Shown: positions 18,494 to 27,572 of the stretch, piece by piece
Numbering within the stretch: position 1 is the stretch's first letter
Layout of the letters: each line of letters begins with the position of its first letter
NCBI RefSeq assembly: GCF_014201315.1
Contig: NZ_JACHDY010000005.1
Span: 124,001-188,000 of the forward strand
Length of the DNA: 64,000 bases
Source: Edaphobacter lichenicola
Lineage (GTDB): Bacteria; Acidobacteriota; Terriglobia; Terriglobales; Acidobacteriaceae
Direction: 5' to 3'
Program-made: the position numbers and the translations under genes
The notes under the pieces: model-generated
Told to the model about the DNA's origin: nothing
Database searches by the model: none
What the model saw: only the letters and a program-made list of their open reading frames with translations

Positions 18494-19027
18494 ATGGCAC
18501 TCTCCCGAATTTGTATCGACATGGACGAGGTGATGGCGGATGCGCTCGGCGAGCATCTACTGCGCTACAACCAGCACTTCGGCGAGAACGTCACCCTCAA
18601 AGACCTGCAAGGTAAGTGGTTGTGGGACGTCGTCTCAACAGACCGTCACGCCATACTCGACGCCTATCTGCGGTCCGACGACTTCTTCGAGGTGCTGGCC
18701 GTGATGCCGGAGTCGCAGCGTGTCCTCGAGCGGCTGCACGGCAGCTACGAGGTCTTTATCGCCACCGCCGCGATGGAGGTGCCCACCTCTTTCCAGGCGA
18801 AGTACCGCTGGCTGGCGAAGCACTTCCCGTTCATCCCCGCATCCAACATCGTCTACTGTGGCGACAAAAGCATCCTCCGCGCAGACTATCTGATAGACGA
18901 CAACCCGCGGCAGCTGCGGCGCTTCATGGGCGAAGGCATCCTCTACAGCTCACCCCACAACGCCGGGGTCACCGGCTACAAGCGTGTCAATGACTGGCTC
19001 GACGTGGAGAAGTTGTTTTTGAGCTGA
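18494..19027 (+). CDS. 5'(3')-deoxyribonucleotidase-like HAD phosphatase (NT5C type)
   Basis: Cytoplasmic HAD-superfamily phosphatase resembling 5'(3')-deoxyribonucleotidases, which dephosphorylate deoxynucleoside monophosphates. Motif I is 'ICIDMDEVMADA' (nucleophile and acid Asp at residues 9 and 11), motif II lies in 'VFIATAAMEVPTS', and motif III is in 'GDKSILRADYLIDDNPRQL'. The 177-residue length fits. ATG 18494 is used because the upstream frame extension to 18377 is antisense to the peptidase start and unlike the family. It lies divergently from the M1 peptidase gene, 116 bp apart. Confidence 0.9.
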   Translation: MALSRICIDMDEVMADALGEHLLRYNQHFGENVTLKDLQGKWLWDVVSTDRHAILDAYLRSDDFFEVLAVMPESQRVLERLHGSYEVFIATAAMEVPTSFQAKYRWLAKHFPFIPASNIVYCGDKSILRADYLIDDNPRQLRRFMGEGILYSSPHNAGVTGYKRVNDWLDVEKLFLS

Positions 19028-19066
19028 CCGCGAAGCTGTTTCTAAGCTAACCTCGAAGCCGCTTCC

Positions 19067-19513
19067 TCACGCGTACAGACTCGACTCAAAGCGCTGCAAC
19101 GCGGCATCCGACCAGGCATGGCTCGACTTACGCCACGTATCGCCCTGCTCCGACATGAAGTTCGGAAAGTCCATGCGGCAGTATCCGCAGCGTGCCTGAA
19201 AATCATAGAGTGCCTGCGCGGTTCCATCGAGATAGAGCACGGCCTGCAGGCCATCGCGCGACCACTCCACCGAGGCGATGCGTTGCGGCTCAGGGCGGTT
19301 GAGCTCGGCGTCGCTCTTAGCCAGCGCGGCCACGTTGTAGATCAGCATCGCGTCCATAATGCTGTGTTCATGCACCTCCTGCGAGCGATCGCAGGCATAA
19401 AAGTATCCAGCGACACCTTCGTCTTCAAAGACCACGGTCCACGGAACGACGGGCGAGTTGACTGAGAGAAAGGCACGGCCAGGGGTAAAAGAAAGCGACT
19501 GCATATCTCTCAC
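19067..19513 (-). CDS. DUF2251 domain protein (148 aa)
   Basis: Small soluble protein resembling the uncharacterised DUF2251 family: 'PVVPWTVVFEDEGVAGYFYACDRS' (22-45) is the segment I recognise, followed by 'IMDAMLIYNVA' and 'WSRDGLQAVLYLDGTAQALYDF'. No catalytic motif is visible; a CGYC pair ('RCGYCRMDF') may be redox-active or bind metal. Start at 19513, or four codons later at 19501 (MQSLSF); neither has a clear ribosome-binding site. Convergent with the nucleotidase gene, 39 bp apart. Function unknown. Confidence 0.75.
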   Translation of the reverse strand: MRDMQSLSFTPGRAFLSVNSPVVPWTVVFEDEGVAGYFYACDRSQEVHEHSIMDAMLIYNVAALAKSDAELNRPEPQRIASVEWSRDGLQAVLYLDGTAQALYDFQARCGYCRMDFPNFMSEQGDTWRKSSHAWSDAALQRFESSLYA

Positions 19514-19645
19514 GATACACTCGATGAGGCGGCTGCCGAACCCCTCCGGCGGTGCAGGTCACGCGGCAAAGTGCACGCCAGTTGCACCCGGACAGCCGGA
19601 TGCGAGATCAGACTCAAGGAAAGATAAAGGCCGGCATACCTCAGA

Positions 19646-20854
19646 ATGGGAATGAAGCTCCCCCGCATCAAGTTCGGACGACCGCAGCAGTTGGCTGCGC
19701 TGCTCTTGCTCGTCTTTCTCGCCGAGTGCCTCTGGGTCGTCAGCCGGCAGCAGCTCTCCCAGCAGGACTACCGCTACGCCGAGTGCGGCCGCGAGATGTG
19801 GGAGCGCCCCTCGCCGCTCGCCGGCTACTTCACCACCTGCGGCAATCTCAACGGCGACGGCACCTTTGCGTATCGCGTAGCCGGCTTTCCCCTTACCGTG
19901 CAGCGGCTGGTGATGCTCGGCGCGGATAAGCTTCGCAAGCCGGAGAACCGGCTCTATGCGCAGGGCTCGCTGAACGGCTCGACGTGGGAGGCGCGGCACG
20001 AGCTCTTCAGCGTCAAATATCTTCTGCATCTGCCCTTCCTCTTCTTCGCCATCTGGCTTGGCGGCGGCCTGTGGTGGGTCTCGCGCAGGCTCTTCGGCAA
20101 CGAAGGCGGATTCTTCGCGCTCGGGCTCTACTGCTTCTGTCCCGCCATCGTCCGATCCGCCGTAACACCCAACAACGAAGTCCTGGCGATGTGGGGACTC
20201 TACGGGCTCGTCTACACCGCAATTGGGGTCGCTCATGCCATGCATGGTCCACGGCGGAAATGGCGACCGCGAATCGCACTGCTCACCCTCGCCCTCGGAC
20301 TCACCGCCGCCGCGCATCTGCTGGCGGCGATCATCGGCTTTGTCATGGCGGTCGTGTGGATGATGTATCTCGCCGAGCGCCGGCGCAGCTACGTCATGCA
20401 GATCCTCGTCTTCGCAGCCGTCGGCGCACTAGCGATTCTCTTCGCGTTCTATGCCTTCCGCCTCGCGCCGTTCAGCTACATCTTCACCGGCGGCGGAGCG
20501 CGTCTCTGGTTTGCGCTTGATGGAGCAAAACGCTTCTTCCTGAGCCCAGCGAATGCACCCATCATCGTGGCCACGCTCGTGGCGCTCCTGCTCTACGTCT
20601 CCGCCCGGCGCTGCCGCTACTTTGGCAATACCGCGCCGCTGGTCATGGTTCTGCTGCTCTTTCCGCTGGTCACCACGCAGACGGTATCGCAACCCTGGCT
20701 GTGGGCGCTGCCATTTCTCTTCACCTTCGTCGGCGGAGTCTTCGCGGACGTGCTGGAGATGCGCCAGCGCAAGATGTTTCTCGCGCTCTCCGGTGCAATC
20801 CTTTTCATGCAGGCGATTCTCTGCCTCTCGCTGCTGCCCGAGATCGCGCGTTAG
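19646..20854 (+). CDS. Polytopic membrane protein, glycosyltransferase-39-like topology
   Basis: 402 residues with about nine hydrophobic segments beginning at 14 ('LAALLLLVFLAECLWVV'). The first periplasmic loop contains 'QDYRYAECGREMWERP' and the second 'ARHELFSVKYLLHLPFLF'. The early helix, polar loop with acidic residues, then paired helices pattern resembles GT39/ArnT-type lipid-sugar transferases, but no family could be fixed. Two in-frame ATGs open the gene (19646 and 19652). Codon bias and strand agree with the gene being real. The stop lies 7 bp before palindromic repeat copy C. Confidence 0.72.
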   Translation: MGMKLPRIKFGRPQQLAALLLLVFLAECLWVVSRQQLSQQDYRYAECGREMWERPSPLAGYFTTCGNLNGDGTFAYRVAGFPLTVQRLVMLGADKLRKPENRLYAQGSLNGSTWEARHELFSVKYLLHLPFLFFAIWLGGGLWWVSRRLFGNEGGFFALGLYCFCPAIVRSAVTPNNEVLAMWGLYGLVYTAIGVAHAMHGPRRKWRPRIALLTLALGLTAAAHLLAAIIGFVMAVVWMMYLAERRRSYVMQILVFAAVGALAILFAFYAFRLAPFSYIFTGGGARLWFALDGAKRFFLSPANAPIIVATLVALLLYVSARRCRYFGNTAPLVMVLLLFPLVTTQTVSQPWLWALPFLFTFVGGVFADVLEMRQRKMFLALSGAILFMQAILCLSLLPEIAR

Positions 20855-20861
20855 AAACTGG

Positions 20862-21037
20862 TCCTGCCGGACGGACCCCCTACGCGTGGGGCGGGCGTTC
20901 GCACGCCTTTTTAGAGCTTCGCGTGGTCCTCCCGTTGGTCGGAATGATCATCCTTCGCGACCAACGGGAGCGCCAACCGAAGGGGTATACCCATCACGAA
21001 GTGATCGCCCCGCGCGCAGCGGGCCCGTCCGGCAGGA
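20862..21037. repeat. Palindromic repeat, copy C (176 bp)
   Basis: Full copy with outer arms TCCTGCCGGACGG and GGCCCGTCCGGCAGGA, an inner stem CTCCCGTTGGTCG against CGACCAACGGGAG, and GTATAC followed by ATCACGAAGTGATCG on the right. Its left shoulder (GGGCGGGCGTTCGCACGCC) departs from the palindrome of copies A, F and G but is shared with copy D, which has exactly the same length. It starts 7 bp after a stop codon and lies 113 bp upstream of the L,D-transpeptidase gene in the same direction. Confidence 0.93.
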
Positions 21038-21150
21038 CCCGGCAGTTGCGAAGCCGAACTGTATCCGCATCGCGGAATTGTCGGGAGATACGGCATAATG
21101 GGTCCGCACCCTCATAATTTGCTGCGCCCTGAAGGATGGTCTAGTCCGCA

Positions 21151-22914
21151 ATGATGAAAGTCTCTCTCCGCACTGCCTGCACCGCATCTGCCCTTACCGT
21201 TCTGCTGCTGGTGGGCGGATGCCACCGTCACCGCAAGTCGAAGTCGCAGCCCAACACGACGGCGTACGCGGACAAGCTGCACGAGATGGTCGAGAAAAAA
21301 GTTCTGCCGCCCGAGAAGGTCGACACCACCAAAGTTCCCAATCTGCGCTGGCCGAACTTCTCCGACTACCAATCCATCGTGGCCACCTTCTACGACGACC
21401 GCAACTACGAGGTCGCATGGACACGCGACGGAGCACCCACCGACTCGGCGAAGAGCTTCATCCAGGCCTTCCAGGGCGCCGCATCGAAGGGCCTGATCCC
21501 CGAGGACTACGACGCGCCTCGCTGGGCCGATCGCGTTCAGGCCCTCAACAGCAAATCTGAAGACGCCATCTCGCTCTTCGACGTCGCGATGACGGTCAAC
21601 GTAATGCGCTACATCTCCGATCTGCGCATAGGCCGCGTCAATCCATCGCACTTCAACTTCGAGATCCCCGTACAGGACAAGAAGTATGACCTCGCCGAGT
21701 TCGTCTCCGACAACGCCGTAGACGCCACCGACGTGCCGAAGCTCATCGCAGGTGTCGAACCCAACTCCGAAGAATATCGCCAGACCGAAGCTGCCCTGGC
21801 GCACTACATGGACCTTGCAAAGCAGCAGGCGCAGTCAAACGAAGACCCGCTTCCAACAGTGGCCAAGGCCGTTTCGGTAGGCGGCACCTATCCGGCAGCG
21901 AGCGCTCTGGTGATGCGGCTTCGACTTGAGGGTGACCTGCCAGCGCCAGGCGACCCCGTACCACCCTTGCCCATGACGTTCGACTCCACCCTCTCGGACG
22001 CCGTCAAGCACTACCAGCATCGCCACGGCCTCACCGAAGACGGCAAACTAACTGCGCAAACCATCAAGTCCCTCAACGTCCCCATGGACCTCCGCGTAGC
22101 CCAGCTGCAGGACTCTCTCGAACGCTGGCGCTGGCTCCCCGAGCCCTATCTGCACGCCCGCCTGATGGTGAATCTGCCGGAGTTCGTCTTGCGCGGCTTC
22201 GACCCCGACCACAAGCTCGACTTCACCATGCGCGTCGTCGTCGGCAAAGTGATGGGCCAGCACGAAACCCCTGTCTTCACGCACATGATGAAGTACCTCG
22301 TCTTCCGTCCCTACTGGAGCGTTCCGGTCGACATCGCCCGCAAGGAGCTGGTGCCGCACATCGAGTCCAATCGCGGCTACCTCGCCAGCAAGAACTTCGA
22401 GGTCACCAACAACAAGGGCGTCATCCAAACCGACTACACCGCCCACCAGGTAGCCCAGGGCGCCGTGATGGTCCGCGAAAAGCCCGGCCCCAAGAACTCG
22501 CTCGGCCTGGTCAAGTTCATCTTTCCCAACCAGTACGACATCTATCTCCACTCCACGCCGGCCATCTCGCTGTTCGAGCAGACCCGCCGCGACTTCAGCC
22601 ACGGCTGCATCCGCGTCCAGAAGCCCGCCGACCTCGCCGCCTGGGTTCTCCAGGGTCAGGGCGACTGGGATCTCGACAAGGTGAACGAGGCGATGAACAG
22701 CGGCCCGGACAACAAGACCGTCAGCCTCAAGACGCCTCTCCCGATCGTCATCTTCTATCTCACCGCCATCGTCGAAGACGACAACGAAGTCCACTTCTTC
22801 GACGACATCTACAACTACGACACCGAGATGCAGAAGGTCTTTTCGAAGGGGCCGCCGTACCCGGTCAAACCCGAACCCATCGTGCCCAAAACCAAGGAGG
22901 GCGAGACGGTCTAG
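21151..22914 (+). CDS. Lipoprotein murein L,D-transpeptidase (YcbB/LdtD-like)
   Basis: Cross-links peptidoglycan by 3-3 bonds using a cysteine nucleophile. A lipoprotein signal peptide ends at lipobox 'LVGGC' (Cys24), so the protein is membrane-anchored in the periplasm. Order: an N-terminal scaffold domain (about 60-250), a peptidoglycan-binding-1 segment 'LSDAVKHYQHRHGLTEDGKLTAQTIKSLNV' region (281-310), then the YkuD catalytic domain with 'SHGCIRVQ' (H484, C486) and the upstream His in 'YLHSTP' (466-468). The 587-residue length and split capping region match YcbB/LdtD rather than small YkuD enzymes. ATG 21151; no strong ribosome-binding site. No beta-lactamase or penicillin-binding gene is adjacent. 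Confidence 0.94.
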   Translation: MMKVSLRTACTASALTVLLLVGGCHRHRKSKSQPNTTAYADKLHEMVEKKVLPPEKVDTTKVPNLRWPNFSDYQSIVATFYDDRNYEVAWTRDGAPTDSAKSFIQAFQGAASKGLIPEDYDAPRWADRVQALNSKSEDAISLFDVAMTVNVMRYISDLRIGRVNPSHFNFEIPVQDKKYDLAEFVSDNAVDATDVPKLIAGVEPNSEEYRQTEAALAHYMDLAKQQAQSNEDPLPTVAKAVSVGGTYPAASALVMRLRLEGDLPAPGDPVPPLPMTFDSTLSDAVKHYQHRHGLTEDGKLTAQTIKSLNVPMDLRVAQLQDSLERWRWLPEPYLHARLMVNLPEFVLRGFDPDHKLDFTMRVVVGKVMGQHETPVFTHMMKYLVFRPYWSVPVDIARKELVPHIESNRGYLASKNFEVTNNKGVIQTDYTAHQVAQGAVMVREKPGPKNSLGLVKFIFPNQYDIYLHSTPAISLFEQTRRDFSHGCIRVQKPADLAAWVLQGQGDWDLDKVNEAMNSGPDNKTVSLKTPLPIVIFYLTAIVEDDNEVHFFDDIYNYDTEMQKVFSKGPPYPVKPEPIVPKTKEGETV

Positions 22915-22991
22915 CACCAAGGTTATGAGATAAGTTTTGAATTTAAAGCCGAAACTACAACTGACTTGGCTTGGATTCAGTGAGGTTAAAA

Positions 22992-23210
22992 ATGAAGAAC
23001 TGTGTTTATCTCTTGTGGTTTCATACAAAGGATGATGTGGACGAGGATAACGGTATGTTGATCGGGGTTTATGCAACTGAAAAGGATGCAGAATCAGCTA
23101 TTGAGCGTTTGAGTAACAAAGCTGGGTTTAGCGAGTTTACGAAAGGCTTCCAGATCCATTTGCGTGAATTAGGAGAGGACAGCTGGACCGAGGGATTCAT
23201 CGTCGATTAG
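22992..23210 (+). CDS. Small DUF7336-like protein (72 aa), low GC
   Basis: 'CVYLLWFHTKDDVDEDNGMLIGVYATEKDAESAIERLSNKAGFSEF' matches small uncharacterised proteins of the DUF7336 type, often found near immunity or TA genes but without known function. ATG 22992 follows 'GAGG' at 7 nt, so translation is well supported. Base composition (about 45% G+C) is clearly lower than its neighbours, which suggests recent acquisition. It overlaps no gene and is 65 bp before the next start in the same direction. Confidence 0.7.
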   Translation: MKNCVYLLWFHTKDDVDEDNGMLIGVYATEKDAESAIERLSNKAGFSEFTKGFQIHLRELGEDSWTEGFIVD

Positions 23211-23275
23211 TGGATGTGAGGTCTCTATTCATTGCCCCGTGTAAACTGCTGTCCTCGAAAACAGGGAGACAAAGC

Positions 23276-23911
23276 ATGCCCGCTGCAAACTTCAACCCCA
23301 GGGTAGACATGTACGTCGCGAAGTCGAAGCCCTTTGCGCAGCCAATCCTCGAGCATCTACGCAGTCTCATCCACAAAGCCTGTCCCAACGTCGAAGAGAC
23401 CATCAAATGGAGCATGCCCTTCTTCGAGTATGGCGGCGTCAACCTCGGCAACATGGCGGCATTCAAAGAGCACTGCAGCTTCGGCTTCTGGGGCAAAGAG
23501 ATCGCCGCGGTCCTGCACGAGGCAGGCATCGTCCAGCGTGGTGGCATGGGCACCCTCGGCCGCATCACCACCGTCAAGGACCTGCCCTCCGACAAACAGA
23601 TGCTCTCCTTCATCCGCCAGGCCACCGGCTTCATCGACCGTGGCGAGTACACCAGCCCCATGGCAGGCAGAAACAAACTGGTAAAGCATTCGAAGGCCGC
23701 GGTCGAAGCCCCCGAGGAGCTCGCCGCCGCCCTGAAGAAGAACAAGAAAGCCGCCGCAGTCTTCGCAGCCTTCAGCCCCAGCTGCAAGCGCGAGTACACC
23801 GAGTGGATCGCCGACGCCAAGCGCCCTGAGACTCGCGAAAAACGCGTCGCAACTGCAATCGAATGGATCGCCGAGGGCAAGCAGCGCAACTGGAAGTATC
23901 AGAACTGCTAG
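23276..23911 (+). CDS. YdeI/DUF1801-family protein
   Basis: Cytoplasmic protein combining a DUF1801 (YdhG/YdeI-like) fold, 'PILEHLRSLIHKACPNVEETIKWSMPFFEY', with a C-terminal OmdA-type segment 'FAAFSPSCKREYTEWIADAKRPETREKRVATAIEWIAEGKQRNWKY'. That C-terminal motif (SPSxxREYxxWIxxAKRxETRxKR) is highly characteristic of YdeI. Members are stress-associated with no proven biochemical activity; the Bacillus homologue has been tied to peptide resistance. The start at 23276 has GGGAG 7-8 nt upstream; the longer frame to 23210 overlaps the previous gene's stop and is not needed. Confidence 0.88.
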   Translation: MPAANFNPRVDMYVAKSKPFAQPILEHLRSLIHKACPNVEETIKWSMPFFEYGGVNLGNMAAFKEHCSFGFWGKEIAAVLHEAGIVQRGGMGTLGRITTVKDLPSDKQMLSFIRQATGFIDRGEYTSPMAGRNKLVKHSKAAVEAPEELAAALKKNKKAAAVFAAFSPSCKREYTEWIADAKRPETREKRVATAIEWIAEGKQRNWKYQNC

Positions 23912-24022
23912 CGTCCCGATACGGTCTGTTCTTCTGCCTCTAACCCCACGAACGCACCGTGGGTTATCTCCTCCATTAAGTTTTCAGTATGCATCCTTCC
24001 ACGAAGCTATAGACTTGCAGCG

Positions 24023-25189
24023 ATGTCTTCCCTACCCAGGCCAGCAATCATCAACGAAGATCGAGTGCATCCCAGAAGCTCACCCCTCGACGCCGCCCTC
24101 TTCCGGCGAAGGCTGATGAGCTGGTACCGCACCCACGCACGCGAGCTCCCCTGGCGTCACGTCAGCGATCCTTACCGCACCTGGCTCTCCGAGGTCATGC
24201 TGCAGCAGACGCGCGTCGCCGCCGTCGTCGAACACTACCAGAGCTTTCTCCGACGCTTCCCCACCATCCTCGCTCTCGCGCTCGCGCCCGAGGCTGAAGT
24301 TCTCGCCCTGTGGTCGGGCCTTGGCTACTACCGCCGGGCGCGTATGCTGCACAAGGCTGCGAAGTTCCTCATCGAAGAGCGTGGCGGCATCCTGCCCGGC
24401 ACCGCCGCGGAGCTGCGCACGCTTCCCGGCGTCGGCGAGTACACCAGCGCCGCGATCGCTAGCATTGCCTTTGGAGAGAGCGTTGCCGTAGTTGACGGCA
24501 ACGTGGAGCGCGTCCTGTTGCGCCTCACCGGAAGGCCGGAGCAGAGAGACGCCGCCGGCCGGGCCTTCGTCCAGCAACAGGCCACTGCCCTTATGCCGAA
24601 CCGGCGCATCGGCGAAAAGACCAACGCCGCCGGCGATCACAACCAGGCCATGATGGAGCTCGGCGCAACCATCTGTCTGCCCAAGGCTCCGCTCTGCCTG
24701 CATTGCCCTGTCTATGCGATGTGCAAGACCCGCGGCGAGCACCTCACACCGCCTCGCGTCGCGCAGCTTAGCCGTCCCGCCGCGTATCTGCTCAGCCTGC
24801 GAAAGCGCGGCACCCTCACCGAAGTTCTCCTCGAACTCCGCGCCGAAGACGCCAGCCTGATGCCGAATATGTACGAGCTGCCGCCGCTCCCGCAGGATGC
24901 AGTCCAGGGCCGCGAACCTCTGCTGCGCCTGCGCCACGCCATCACCAACACGAACTACTATGTGCAGGTCTACGCCGCCAGTGGACCGCAGGACCGCGGC
25001 CTGCGCCGTTCCGTTCCCGCCGCAAAGGGCGATCTGCACTGGGTCCCGACCAGCAGGCTGAACTCCAGGCCGCTCACTGGGCTGGCTCGCAAAGTGCTTC
25101 AGCGCCTCGACGTCATGAAGGTCAACCTTCCCAAGCTACCGGCAGTAACGAAGCTACCAGCGGCAAAGCCGATCTCGCAGGCCCGCTGA
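24023..25189 (+). CDS. mutY: A/G-specific adenine DNA glycosylase MutY
   Basis: Removes adenine mispaired with 8-oxoguanine. All hallmarks are present: catalytic E57 in 'SEVMLQQTRV', the helix-hairpin-helix 'LPGVGEYTSAAIASIAFG' (134-151), D158 in 'VVDGNVERV', and the [4Fe-4S] cluster cysteines C218, C225, C228 and C234 with the normal C-x6-C-x2-C-x5-C spacing. A C-terminal NUDIX-like 8-oxoG recognition domain (about 255-360) follows. An approximately 20-residue N-terminal extension precedes the domain. It converges with the XRE-cupin regulator, 61 bp apart. Confidence 0.96.
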   Translation: MSSLPRPAIINEDRVHPRSSPLDAALFRRRLMSWYRTHARELPWRHVSDPYRTWLSEVMLQQTRVAAVVEHYQSFLRRFPTILALALAPEAEVLALWSGLGYYRRARMLHKAAKFLIEERGGILPGTAAELRTLPGVGEYTSAAIASIAFGESVAVVDGNVERVLLRLTGRPEQRDAAGRAFVQQQATALMPNRRIGEKTNAAGDHNQAMMELGATICLPKAPLCLHCPVYAMCKTRGEHLTPPRVAQLSRPAAYLLSLRKRGTLTEVLLELRAEDASLMPNMYELPPLPQDAVQGREPLLRLRHAITNTNYYVQVYAASGPQDRGLRRSVPAAKGDLHWVPTSRLNSRPLTGLARKVLQRLDVMKVNLPKLPAVTKLPAAKPISQAR

Positions 25190-25250
25190 GAGACCCTGCT
25201 CACAAAGCCTGGCCGCACCACGCCTTCCGAGCCAATGCCACCGCGAGCCC

Positions 25251-26096
25251 CTAGTGCATCTGTGGAGACGCCTTCTTGGCGGCAGCAGCCTGCGGCAGCA
25301 TCGAGCCCGGAAGACCGCGAACCTTGCCATTGGCTCCATTCGCTGCCCGCGCTCCACTCCCAAGTTGCATCAGCAGCGGATGCTGCAGTGTCACGATCAC
25401 AGCCGTCGCCGCTGTCTTGCCCGTGCACATGTAGCTGTGGGTCGTGTTCGCGTCGAAGTAGACCGCATCCCCTGCTTCCACGTGGTGAACCGTCTCGCCA
25501 TGCCGGACCGCGAGCGTGCCCGAGAGCACGTAGAGAAACTCGCAGCCAACGTGCTGGTGCGCGCGCGGCGAACGGCCCTCTTTCTCCGGCAGAAACTCCG
25601 CGAAGTAAGGGTCAAGCTGGCGGTCGGGAACCAAATATCCCAGGCTCTCGAAGAAGTAGGCGGGGTCGTCGGCGCCGGTCTGCGGCAGGCGCACCCGCTC
25701 GTCGCGGCGATGCACCCGGAACAGCGTCTGCGGCTCCGGATCGAAGAAGTAGCTCAGGTCTTTCGAGAACACCATCGCAATGCGCGCCAGGTTACGCAGC
25801 GTCGGCACTACGCGCCCGGTCTCCAGCTGCGACAGAAAGCTGGCGGACAGTCCTGTGTGGCGACCCAGCTCGACCAGGCCCATCGACTTCTTCAGCCGCA
25901 GGTGCTTGATGCGCTCCCCAATGCGTTTTTCGGCGATGAACGACTCGGCTGCCTCTCCATCGATCTGAAGAGAGCGAACGCCCTGAAGGGAGCGAACGCC
26001 TAACGACGGGTTTGCCTCGCCGCCTGGAATCAGACTGTCAGTTAGAGCGGGAATCTCAGCGGGGGGCAGAAGGGGGGAGGAGATAGTTTTGCTCAT
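25251..26096 (-). CDS. XRE-family transcription regulator with C-terminal cupin
   Basis: DNA-binding regulator: an N-terminal unstructured region (1-55), a helix-turn-helix of Cro/CI type ('RIKHLRLKKSMGLVELGRHTGLSASFLSQLETGRVVPTL', about 61-99), and a C-terminal cupin ('HVGCEFLYVLSGTLAVRHGETVHHVEAGDAVYFDANTTHSYM') that would sense a small ligand. This layout is the PuuR/SinR-cupin type; targets are unknown. The N-terminus carries an exact duplication, GVRSLQ-GVRSLQ (about 33-44), from an 18-bp tandem repeat at 25965-26000 with one mismatch. The start at 26096 is the only ATG before the domain with a sensible length. Confidence 0.9.
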   Translation of the reverse strand: MSKTISSPLLPPAEIPALTDSLIPGGEANPSLGVRSLQGVRSLQIDGEAAESFIAEKRIGERIKHLRLKKSMGLVELGRHTGLSASFLSQLETGRVVPTLRNLARIAMVFSKDLSYFFDPEPQTLFRVHRRDERVRLPQTGADDPAYFFESLGYLVPDRQLDPYFAEFLPEKEGRSPRAHQHVGCEFLYVLSGTLAVRHGETVHHVEAGDAVYFDANTTHSYMCTGKTAATAVIVTLQHPLLMQLGSGARAANGANGKVRGLPGSMLPQAAAAKKASPQMH

Positions 26097-26310
26097 AGAT
26101 TTTATTCGCTACGCCAACAGACGTTGATACCCAGTCAAAAGATGTACGGATGGCCTCATTTCTTGGATTGGATGCAGGTTTTTAATCTGCACACGGCGCT
26201 CTTCGGAAAAAGATCTTCCGCGAAGTGCCAGTCCCAGCCCCCACGCTCTCCGACGCTCCGGTCTATCGGACTCGACGCTCTAGCCTATGACCTATGATGG
26301 TCACAGACCA

Positions 26311-27564
26311 ATGAAGTCTCTGCTCATCCCCAGCCGTTCGCAGACTCGGCGATGGCTCCCCCTCGCAGCCGCCGCGCTGCCGATCGTCTTCGCCCTGGGT
26401 TGCGCCAGTCCCGGCCCGCCCCATGCCCCCTCCCTCAATCTGCCCGAGGTCGTAAAGGACCTCACCGCCGAAAGAGTCGGCGACAGCGTCACACTTCATT
26501 GGACGACCCCCGAGAAGACCACCGATCACCTTGCAATCAAAGGCATAATCACCGCGGAGATCTGCCGCGCCACTCTCCCAGCCCCCACTTCCACTCCTGC
26601 CTGCACGGTGGTGAAGCATCTGCCGGTAAAAAGTGGACCGAGCCAGGCCGACGAGGCCCTTCCCCCCGCGCTGACGGCGGATCCGGCCTCGCTCCTCGCC
26701 TACAAGGTCCAACTCTTCAACGCCCACAACCGCTCCGCAGGCTCTTCCTCCGAGGCCTTCGCCGCCGCCGGCGCTGCCCCGCCGCCAGTCGAGCAGCTCC
26801 GGGCGACGTCCGTCCGGGAGGGCATTCAGCTCGAGTGGCAGCAGCCGAAAGGAGTCTCCCCAGGCAACTCGCAGGTACAGCTGGACCGCCATCTGGTCGC
26901 GTCCACCACCACCACTCCAACTCCCGCCCCAGCTAATTCAGCCTCCTCCACCGCACCGAAGCCTGCACTGCGAAGCAAATCCAGAAAGGCCTCGCCTCCC
27001 TCCGCCTTCGCCTCCGCCAAGCCTCAGGCGACACTATCAACCTCGCCGAAGACCCCGGACGACGTGAAGCTGGAGACTCCAAAACAAGCAGCAGACGCAG
27101 GCGGCACCATCGACCAGACCACCCAGAAGGGCGGTAGCTACCGCTACACGGCCAGGCGCATTCGCACGCTATCCCTCGCCGGCCACGCGCTCGAAGTTCG
27201 CAGCGAGGTCTCCGCCCCCATCACCATCACCATGCTCGACACCTTCCCCCCCGCCATCCCCACCGGCCTCGAAGCCGTACCCGGAGGAGCCACCGCATCC
27301 GACCGATCCATCGATCTTTCATGGACCCCCAACACAGATGCCGATCTCGCCGGGTATAGTGTGTATCGACAGGAAGTTACCCCGACAGGCCAAGTTGCGG
27401 GACCAGCAACGCGCCTGAACCCATCCCCGATCGTCGGTCCTGCCTACCGCGATCAAACCGCCATCCCAGGGCATCGCTACGCCTATCGCGTCACAGCGGT
27501 CGATGCCACAGGAAACGAGAGCGCTCCAAGCGCCGACGTGCAGGAAACATTAAGGGAGCAATAA
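26311..27564 (+). CDS. Lipoprotein with fibronectin type III domains
   Basis: Predicted outer-membrane or surface lipoprotein: the signal peptide ends at lipobox 'FALGC' (Cys31 from ATG 26311). Two FnIII-like beta domains can be seen, one with 'VVKDLTAERVGDSVTLHWTTPEK' and one with 'IPTGLEAVPGGATASDRSIDLSWTPNTDADLAGYSVYRQE' ending 'RYAYRVTAVDATGNESAPS'. Between them is a Ser/Thr/Pro/Ala-rich linker (about 195-255) and 'GGSYRYTARRIRTLSLAGHALEVRSE'. FnIII domains usually mediate binding or act as spacers. The frame also opens at 26287 (MTYDG); 26311 fits the signal peptide better. It ends 8 bp before the FAH gene. Confidence 0.82.
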   Translation: MKSLLIPSRSQTRRWLPLAAAALPIVFALGCASPGPPHAPSLNLPEVVKDLTAERVGDSVTLHWTTPEKTTDHLAIKGIITAEICRATLPAPTSTPACTVVKHLPVKSGPSQADEALPPALTADPASLLAYKVQLFNAHNRSAGSSSEAFAAAGAAPPPVEQLRATSVREGIQLEWQQPKGVSPGNSQVQLDRHLVASTTTTPTPAPANSASSTAPKPALRSKSRKASPPSAFASAKPQATLSTSPKTPDDVKLETPKQAADAGGTIDQTTQKGGSYRYTARRIRTLSLAGHALEVRSEVSAPITITMLDTFPPAIPTGLEAVPGGATASDRSIDLSWTPNTDADLAGYSVYRQEVTPTGQVAGPATRLNPSPIVGPAYRDQTAIPGHRYAYRVTAVDATGNESAPSADVQETLREQ

Positions 27565-27572
27565 AAAAACAC

